64,000 nt of DNA from Lycium barbarum (taxonomy: Eukaryota > Streptophyta > Magnoliopsida > Solanales > Solanaceae), in assembly GCF_019175385.1 (NCBI RefSeq), contig NC_083340.1:22146336-22210335 (forward strand), written 5' to 3'. Positions 56,970 through 64,000 of the stretch are shown piece after piece (position 1 is the stretch's first letter; every line of letters starts with the position of its first letter). A program made the position numbers and the translations under genes. The notes beneath the pieces are model-generated. The model made no database searches. It saw only the letters and a program-made list of their open reading frames with translations, and was not told the origin of the DNA.

Positions 56970-59191
56970 TGTTACACCTCGGAACTTCGGGGTGCTGAGC
57001 GGTGAATGGACTAACGTAAGTTAAGGTGCATGATGTCCCTACAAGTAAGAAGGGATACTTAATGATTCTAATTAAGATTCCAAAGAAGTTAGAGGCAAGG
57101 GAGAAAAATTCGTCAAATAAAAACTTCACTGCACTTCTGTGAAAGGGGGGTTCGACGATCGTTCTTTGCACCGTCGGACGGGTCGACGCTTCGTCCATGG
57201 TGCCGTAGAATTGAGTTAGCGCGAAAGAAAATTCGACGGAGCAGATCGACGCTCCATCGATCAGTTCGACGGGCCGTCCTTCTCACCGTAGAATGAAAGG
57301 AAACGAAAGGCTGCTCACTGGAAATTTAACAACTTCGACGATCAGATCGACGCTCGGTCGATCCACGTATATCTCGGTCGGGACTGATTTCAAGATTTTA
57401 TATAAGGACCCTTCTCTCATTTTAATACATTTTCATTTCCACTTCTCTACACACCAATAAGCCTCTAGAATATTCTCCACTCTTCATCCATAAGAAACCA
57501 AAGGAAATTGATGATCAACTTCATCAAACCAACAAAAATCAAGAGTGTGAAGCACATTAAAGTCATCTAAGCCAAGAAATTTCAAGAGAAGTGAACTAGG
57601 GTTTTGGTGCAAGAAGAGTAATACCACTCAAGGCTTATTCCCACACTATCTAAGGTGATTTTTATGGTATTTACATGTTATTTAAGGCATTGAAAGGTTG
57701 AAACACTTGGATTGTAGAAAAATATAGAGAATGAGTCATAAATGTGGGAATAGTGCTATTGTTGAGTAGTAGTTTGGAATGAATCATGAATATGGATATG
57801 TTGTGATTGTAAGTAGATTATGAATGACATTTAGAACATGGAATAAGTATTATATGTGAGAAAAATGCAATAATGAACTATGACCATGATTATGGAGAAA
57901 TTGGAGTGAAATTGTAAAATGTGGATGGATGATGATTGTTGTTGTGAATGTTGTTATCAATGTTTGGGAGTTAATATAGAACATGGGGAAAGTAGTAGAA
58001 ACAAAGGAAATGCTGCCCAATTTTCCCTAGAAATAGTAACACATTCTTATAGCCGATTAACTAATGTTAATGCGACTTCTCTTGAAGGTGGAAACGTGAA
58101 CATCGAAGGAGAACAAGCAAGCGATAGAGTAGTTAAGAGAAAAAGGTATGTGAGGCTAGTCCTTTTTTTCTATGGCATGAATCCGATGGTGTGATTTTTC
58201 CTTCTTCTCCATGAAATCTCTATATCCCGAAAAACTAAGAGTCTATGTTCATGAATAGCTATATAAGATAAGAGATATGTTACGAGCCCAATAATGTTGA
58301 TGATGAGCTCGCGTCTAAGGATTCTAAAGTTCATGATATGATGCTCCTATAAAGTTAATGATGCTACTTGTTGCATATACTCACCTTATGTACTATTTCC
58401 TTCAAGGTGAGGCAGAATGCTTGTAAACGCTCCAAAATGGAATCGAGGGTTCACGACCTTACGTCACCTCGATAAAGTATAGCTATCTTTGAGTTTCTAT
58501 GCATGCATTATGATGAGTACATGTTGATGATATTACACCGCGCCTAAATGGCCGGGCAGCACCACTAAGGCCGGCGGCTTATAGATGATTACACCGTGTC
58601 TATATGGCACGGGCAGCATCACTAGTGGGCGGCATGAGATGGTACCCCGGACGCAGGAGGCCTGGACGCAGGCTAATGATTATCACACCGATCCGATATG
58701 GACGGGCAGCTTGTTCATTTAGGCGCACATGACATTCTGATGATTATGAGTAAGCCAACATGCATTATTTCGTTTATAATTGACAGTCATATACAGATGT
58801 TCCTTATTGATGCTTCCTTTATTTCATTGACGTATCATTATTGTTTATGCCTCTCATACTCAGTACAACGTTCGTACTGACGTCCGTTTTCTTTGGACGT
58901 TGTGCTCATGCTCACAGGTAGACAGGGAGGTTATCTTGATCCAGACTCGTGGGAGCCAGTAGCTGATTGAGAGCACCCCATTATTCCGGAGGTGCCTTTG
59001 ATTATTCTTTTGTGTACATATGTATATTTTGGGCATGACGGGGTCCTATCCCGTCTCCATGTCTAGCACTCTAGTAGAGGCTCGTGTTGACACCCAACTT
59101 TGTCCCGTCTTTCTTCCAAATATTTATTTTTGATAGATTAAGAATAGTTGTTTGTACTTTACCACAATTTTATATTAATACCGTCGCTTTT

Positions 59192-59193
<2 letters not shown>

Positions 59194-59238
<45 letters not shown>

Positions 59239-59242
59239 TATT
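59194..59242. repeat. (ATT)n microsatellite
   Basis: About 15 ATT units with one ACT interruption, inside the nested LTR. Confidence 0.95.
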
Positions 59243-59738
59243 ACCTGTATTATTACACTTCGCATTATAATCATTTCAGCATTCTTACCATCCAATGCAC
59301 ACGCATCACATTTATTTTCGCGCAATTAAACAATTGCGTTTATTTACTGTTGAATCTTTTTTTTTATTATCGCACGGCTATTACGATATCATATAATCTG
59401 AGCGCTAATAATTGCATATTTTTATATTAGGTAATATTTTAGCACATGTTAGTATGTAGTTAATTCAAATAGGTCTTGTATTTAAATTTAGAAGCCCAAA
59501 TTGGTTCTCCCATCTGCTAAGTTATTAGCCGAAATCCGAGCCCAATTAACATAAATATTTTCGGACCAATCAGCCCACGTTTTTATTCATCAGCCCACAT
59601 TTTAATACCCAGCCCACTAGACGAACCGTCCACAACCAGCCCACTACCCTTGTCATGATCCGGCCCACTACATGAACCGACCCGGCCCACGCCTTCTCCT
59701 TTCATCTTCTAAACCTAATGAACCCATCAAACGCCTCC

Positions 59739-59744
<6 letters not shown>

Positions 59745-59804
<60 letters not shown>
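59745..59804. repeat. (CT)n microsatellite
   Basis: A pure CT run of about 60 bases inside the nested LTR. It holds open the ORFs on both strands around it, which are not genes. Confidence 0.95.
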
Positions 59805-59809
<5 letters not shown>

Positions 59810-61676
59810 CTCTTTCTTCACCCCCCTCTCTCCATTTTCCTTTTTCAGACAACAGCCAAACCTTCAAACCTAAATGAAGCTTTTGATTTTCCATTCTGGA
59901 ATAAGTTTTCCAGAGCCTCTGCATCTCTGTTCCCTCATTTCTTCTTTCAGAAAATTGCCAAGCTCCCTCAGCCGAAAGGGGCCTTTATTTTCACCATTTT
60001 TGTGCAAAAAGAATGCTTTTCAGATGCCTCTTTCCCCTTTCCAGTGAAAGTCTCAACATTTTGGGCAAAAACTTTCAAAATCTCAACGTTCAGATTTGAA
60101 CGATTTTGTTTGACTCGTTTCAAAACCCTAGATAATTCAAAATCCCGCCCATTTTATGAAACCCCAACAAACCCTAGTGGATTCCTATAAATAATCCCTT
60201 CCGAGGTCAAAAAAGGGATCGGGTCAGCCGCCTCAAATTCCCCTAAAATTTTAGTTTTCATAATTCCTCTTGATATTGATTCGAAATACTACACATTTTT
60301 ACTCCCTTTTCGCTGTTTCGAATCCGAGTGCGCGCAAATTCGGAGGTTTGTAGTGTTCGAGTGGGTATCGAAACCCTGCACCCACTTCACTGCACCCGAA
60401 GAAGGTAACTCCCTTTCCCATTTATTTTTGCATTTTTCCGTTTCTTTAGTTGCTATGTGTTAGCTTAGTTTTGTCATTTTGGTGATTAAGAATGTTTATG
60501 TGATGAGTTAGTTAGCTAAATAATGTTTTCCTGTGTTAGTTTAGTTTAATAGTTAAGCCTATTTATATGTTAGTTTTGGTTAGATTTATTTTGTTTTCTA
60601 CATTAGTTTAGCTGAGTTTAGTTTTAACATGTCTTATGTGTTGTTATAGCAATGTCTGTTCTCAGTTAAGTATGGTTTAGGTGTTAATATAGCTTGTTTT
60701 AGCTGAAAATGCCTTGGGTGTTATTTGGCCTAATCTTCTTATGTTAACCATGTATGGTATATAAATTTTTACTTTTTGGTTAGTTATGATCTATATACTG
60801 TTTAGTTAGAGTTGATTAGCTTAGTTGTTATATGGAACGATTAGAGCATTGTTAGCTTTTAATGCTATTATTAACATGTGTTAGCTTAGTCTTTATTTTT
60901 AACATTTTGAGCATATGACCTAATCCTGCGCCGTGTCAGATATGGCCCTTGGTTGATTAAATGTGATAGTTTCTTTTATATGGTTCTTGATCTAAGTTAA
61001 AACATGAGTTAAGGAGATTCCTTTTGAAATGTATTTGGATGCCTTGCAGTCTTGTATATGCACATTTATGTTTCCAACTGGTAAAGCAGAATCTATGTTT
61101 AATTTTAGTTCACTGGTCTTTTTTTGGGAAATCTGATGTGCTAATTGAGTTTGTTGTGCACCTGAATTATTTCTACTCTCATTCTATGTGTGTTGGATGT
61201 TCAAGTTTAAATATTTGTTTTCTTTGTTTGGATTTAGTTGAGTAGTATAGATGGTTTCAAAGGCAAAGAGGTGTTTCATGAGTATGTTAGGTAGTGGCTG
61301 GGTCTCTTGTGATGTTTAGCCTTCTGTTGCCTTATCTTTTCCCAAAGACTCAGTTCAACACCCCTTTCCCCTATCCCTTACAAGTGTTAGCGTTTGTGAT
61401 ACTTATATGCCCATTATGAGATTTTAACTAGAAGCTCTAAGCATGAATTCAATTCTGCTTAAAAAATAAATAAGAAAAAGTGCTTTAAATTGGACTTTGT
61501 ATGATCACATCTTTCACATCTGTGCTTGCTTCTATTTTTGCTAGTTGTTTGAATACTGAGGTAAGTTTCTAAATGCCTAGTTAGTAGTTGAGTAATATAA
61601 GATTACATTAATCCTTCTCTTCCATTTGCTGAGAATCTAACCCCAAATATCGGTTACACCTTGATTTAGCCATCAA

Positions 61677-61940
61677 AGTATGAATTATTATTTGCCCAGA
61701 TTTTAAAGAAAATGGAAAGTTGGTTCTGTCTTTTGCAAAGTATGAATTATGTAAGGGGGAAAGCTGGTTCTGTTTTTTTTTTTTGCAAAGTATGAATTAT
61801 TATCTGCCCAGATTTTAAAGAAAAGGGGAAAGCTGGTTCTGTCTTTTGCAAAGTATGAATTATGTAAAGGGGAAAGCTGGTTCTGTTTTTTGCAAAGTAT
61901 GAATTATTATCTGCCCAGGTTTTAAAGAAAAGGGGAAAGC
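61677..61940. repeat. Tandem array, about 110-bp unit
   Basis: TGCCCAGATTTTAAAGAAAA occurs near 61693, 61806 and 61912. A shorter sub-unit, AAAGCTGGTTCTGTTTTTTG followed by CAAAGTATGAATTAT, is repeated within and between them. Confidence 0.85.
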
Positions 61941-63833
61941 CTATGTCTAAAGGTTGCCTTGCTTGTATGTTGCAAAGCATGAATTATGTATATGTGCGTA
62001 TATTGCTGGTATATTTTCATTTAAGCACGTTAATAGGGAGACTAGATGAGTCATTACGAATTAAGCTTGAACCCTCTCCGGTGTTAGCCATGCCTGGGAT
62101 TCATGAAATCCCTTGGAACTTGTGCAACATCGGGAAGACGGGGGCAAAAACTTTCCGATATTAACCCTCTAAGCCTCCTTATGAATGTGTATATATATGG
62201 AGTATACTCAAATATACATTGTATATATATAAGTCACTGATCCTTTCTTTCATTTATTTCACATGTTTAGCCTTATTCATTGATTGTATACTAATCCTTT
62301 CCTTTCATTTTTATGCATGACCATTGCGTGCGAGTCCGAGGGACTCGTCTTCTTCCGCATTCGGTGTTGGGCTAAAATCCCAACGTAATCGTCTCGAGTC
62401 ATCCCCCATCAGCCCATATCCGCAGCAAAAATAAAAATAAAAAAATTCTGGGCCGAGGTCCATACAGCAGCAGCAGATCCGCAGCAATCGGCCTAAATGG
62501 GCCGATTCACTTAATTTCATATTGCTGGGCCGAAGCCCAACAGCAGCACGATCCCAGCAGCCACAAAATGGGCTGAGCCCATTTAATATTATTTGCTCCT
62601 TTATTTCATTTTGTGCATTTAATTTGTATTATGAAACTAATACTTTACTTTTTTTTCTTAGCTAGAATGAACCTTAGTGGAATTAGTGGGTTAGTTTTAG
62701 TATGATGGGTAGTTAATTTAAAAGAAAAACTAGCAATTAGTTCCATAGGTTTCATTCCCTTTTTTATGTTAAATTATTTATAGTCTATAATATTTATGTT
62801 TTATTAGAATAATTGATTTTCAAAATGGCATGACTACATATTTTGAGCTAAAGGAATCATAATTTATTCTTGTTTTCTTAGAAATTTAAAACGTCACTAA
62901 TACGCAAATACGAATTTAAGTATATTCTATAAGCAATTTGTCAAGGTTTATCCAATTATACATAGTTTTTAGCCGAATATAGTTAAATAAAAGTTAATAA
63001 AAAAAAGAAAGAAAGAAAACTCACTTCCTTTTGCATCCTATTTATAAAAATAAGTCTAGATTTTTCTAAATAGCATTATTTTTTCACTTAAAGCCTTAGC
63101 AATATTTATAAGTCTTTGTTTTAAATGGCATTTGAAGTCTCCTTTTATGCAAATTATCATATTTTCTACAAGTCTTATTCCAAATAGAATTTTTTTTAAG
63201 TATTAATATTTTAAATAGCATTATTATATTTTCTTTTAAAACCTTAGCAACATTTACAAGACATTTTCTTAAATTTTAAATATTATATCTGCGTCTTTAG
63301 CCCTAATTAATTAACCTAAGTTTGGACGGTAACCGTAGTTAACGGATTCTAAAGGATGTCTAACCTCTTTCCTTTAGGATAATCTAGAACCCTTACCTAG
63401 AATCACGCTAATTAAGTAGACCATTAACAGAGGTTTAGTTAGGCTTTCCCTTAGTTAATAAATTAGGTGTTCTAATTTACCGTTAAACTAATTAGGTGGC
63501 GACTCCTTAAAACAAAATAAATAGGAATCACCAATATGTTGTACTCCTACTTTAACCCGTTTAAATGGGGTATAACAGCTCGTAGATACGCAGTGTGGGT
63601 TATGTGGTTTCACGAGGTTGATATTATACTTATATATATATTATTATTTTGATAGCCGAAAGGCCTATGTATATGAAAGTATTTATGTTTTCAACTGAAA
63701 AATGATTTTCTTATGATTTGAATATAAGTTTGATAGAAGAACGCTTAATGAGTATTATGAGTAGTAGAACGAGAAGTGCTCGGTGGTTAGCTCCGGGTAC
63801 CCGTCACAGCCCCTAGTCGGGTCGTGACAAAAG

Positions 63834-63845
63834 TGGTATCAGAGC
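63834..63845 (+). promoter_or_regulatory. Primer-binding site (tRNA-iMet type)
   Basis: TGGTATCAGAGC begins four bases after the LTR end and is complementary to the 3' end of initiator tRNA-Met, the standard primer for chromoviruses. Confidence 0.92.
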
Positions 63846-64000
63846 AGTTCAGTCCTAGGAAGTGTCTACGAGCCGTGTCTAGTAAAGTCTTGTTTATGGT
63901 GTGTTGCGCGCCACACTAATAAACAGGATGCTATGGGGCATTTAGGAAAAATGACCATCTTTCATCTTAAGAGATCGTGCGATAGAGCTGTATTATAAGA
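63846..64000 (+). mobile_element. Start of the Tekay/Del-type internal region
   Basis: Untranslated leader with GTGTGTTGCGCGCCACACTA and AGATCGTGCGATAGAGC, both familiar from Solanaceae elements of this lineage. The gag ORF would begin beyond the window. Confidence 0.65.

Larger units (their letters stand above)
59085..63577 (+). mobile_element. Ogre-like LTR nested in the Tekay LTR
   Basis: It starts TGTTGACACCCAACTTTGTC and ends TTTAAATGGGGTATAACA. Perfect target duplications GCTCG lie at 59080-59084 and 63578-63582, and the host LTR reads continuously when it is removed. 4493 bp, no pol motifs, no internal LTR pair seen: a solo LTR is the simplest reading. AGGTGGCGACTCCTTAAAAC near its end mirrors AAGTGGCGACTCTGAATAAA in the LTR at 48011. 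Confidence 0.8.
56970..63829 (+). mobile_element. Tekay/Del-type 5' LTR, interrupted by another LTR
   Basis: It starts TGTTACACCTCGGAACTTCG and ends CCCTAGTCGGGTCGTGACA, followed at once by the primer site. Without the nested insert it is about 2.36 kb. It contains the TACACCGCGCCTAAATGGCC and ACACCGTGTCTATATGGCAC repeats (58534-58700) and GTACGCAGTGTGGGTTATG-like sequence. It belongs to a Ty3/gypsy chromovirus whose body lies beyond the right edge. Confidence 0.8.

Noticed and set aside
57919..58194. 91-codon ORF MWMDDDCCCECC...
   Set aside because: It lies inside the Tekay-type LTR; Cys-rich start comes from TGTTGTTGT-like sequence. No known domain.
59672..60190. 172-codon plus-strand ORF starting MNRPGPRLLL
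   Set aside because: It spans the CT microsatellite, which stays open in several frames on both strands, and lies inside an LTR. No domain or gene context.
61024..61245. 73-codon ORF MKCIWMPCSLVYAHLC...
   Set aside because: Hydrophobic-looking by T-richness only; it is inside the nested LTR and has no supporting motif.

Overview
The window looks like nuclear DNA from a plant of the nightshade family (Solanaceae). It is AT-rich and gene-poor, and almost all of it is transposable-element sequence of several ages, often nested. Support for Solanaceae: a tRNA-derived SINE with the familiar Solanaceae 3' body ending in TTG repeats, a SKIP25-type F-box/kelch gene, very long Ogre/Tat-like LTRs starting TGTTGACACC, Tekay/Del-type LTRs with a TGGTATCAGAGC primer-binding site, and Stowaway MITEs. 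The family is an inference from sequence style; I ran no database search.

Layout. 1-5.4 kb: MITEs, a SINE fragment, a non-autonomous Helitron (2060-4133) and a tandem duplication. 5488-20419: a complete Mutator-like element (MULE) with terminal inverted repeats and a perfect 9-bp target duplication (CTTAAAAGA). It carries two genes on the minus strand: a plant mobile domain (PMD/MAIN-like) gene at 16452-19207 and a MURA-type transposase at 15706 down to 6128. The transposase gene is split by a young, non-autonomous, Athila-like LTR retrotransposon (8912-15496); its reading frame resumes on the far side. Short palindromes with TTCACGCAC arms occur at both MULE ends and again between the two genes.

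20.7-28.4 kb: Helitron copies, SINEs and microsatellites. 28446-29801: the one intact host gene, a single-exon SKIP25-like F-box/kelch protein, whose coding sequence contains an in-frame SINE fragment. 30-32 kb: a MITE and a decayed LINE. 32300-36652: a Ty1/copia-like element on the minus strand with perfect target duplication AGTGC and no surviving ORF. 37-39.5 kb: a fold-back element with a 332-bp tandem duplication, and an 851-bp MULE-type MITE with a 9-bp target duplication. 40.9-44 kb: a repeat block homologous to 24-26.3 kb. 44.4-47.8 kb: an inverted Tekay-type LTR and a Helitron 3' end. 48.0-51.1 kb: a lone Ogre-like LTR. 51.1-57.0 kb: unassigned non-coding sequence. 56970 to the right edge: a Tekay-type 5' LTR interrupted by a 4.5-kb LTR (target duplication GCTCG), then its primer-binding site; the body of that element lies outside the window.

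The most interesting unit is the MULE. It pairs a transposase with a PMD protein, a family whose host members act in transposon silencing, and spreads a short palindrome through its non-coding parts. Both genes are now broken: three of the clear in-frame stops sit where tryptophan is expected, plus one frameshift and the retrotransposon insertion. This copy is therefore probably dead, but the family may have intact members elsewhere.
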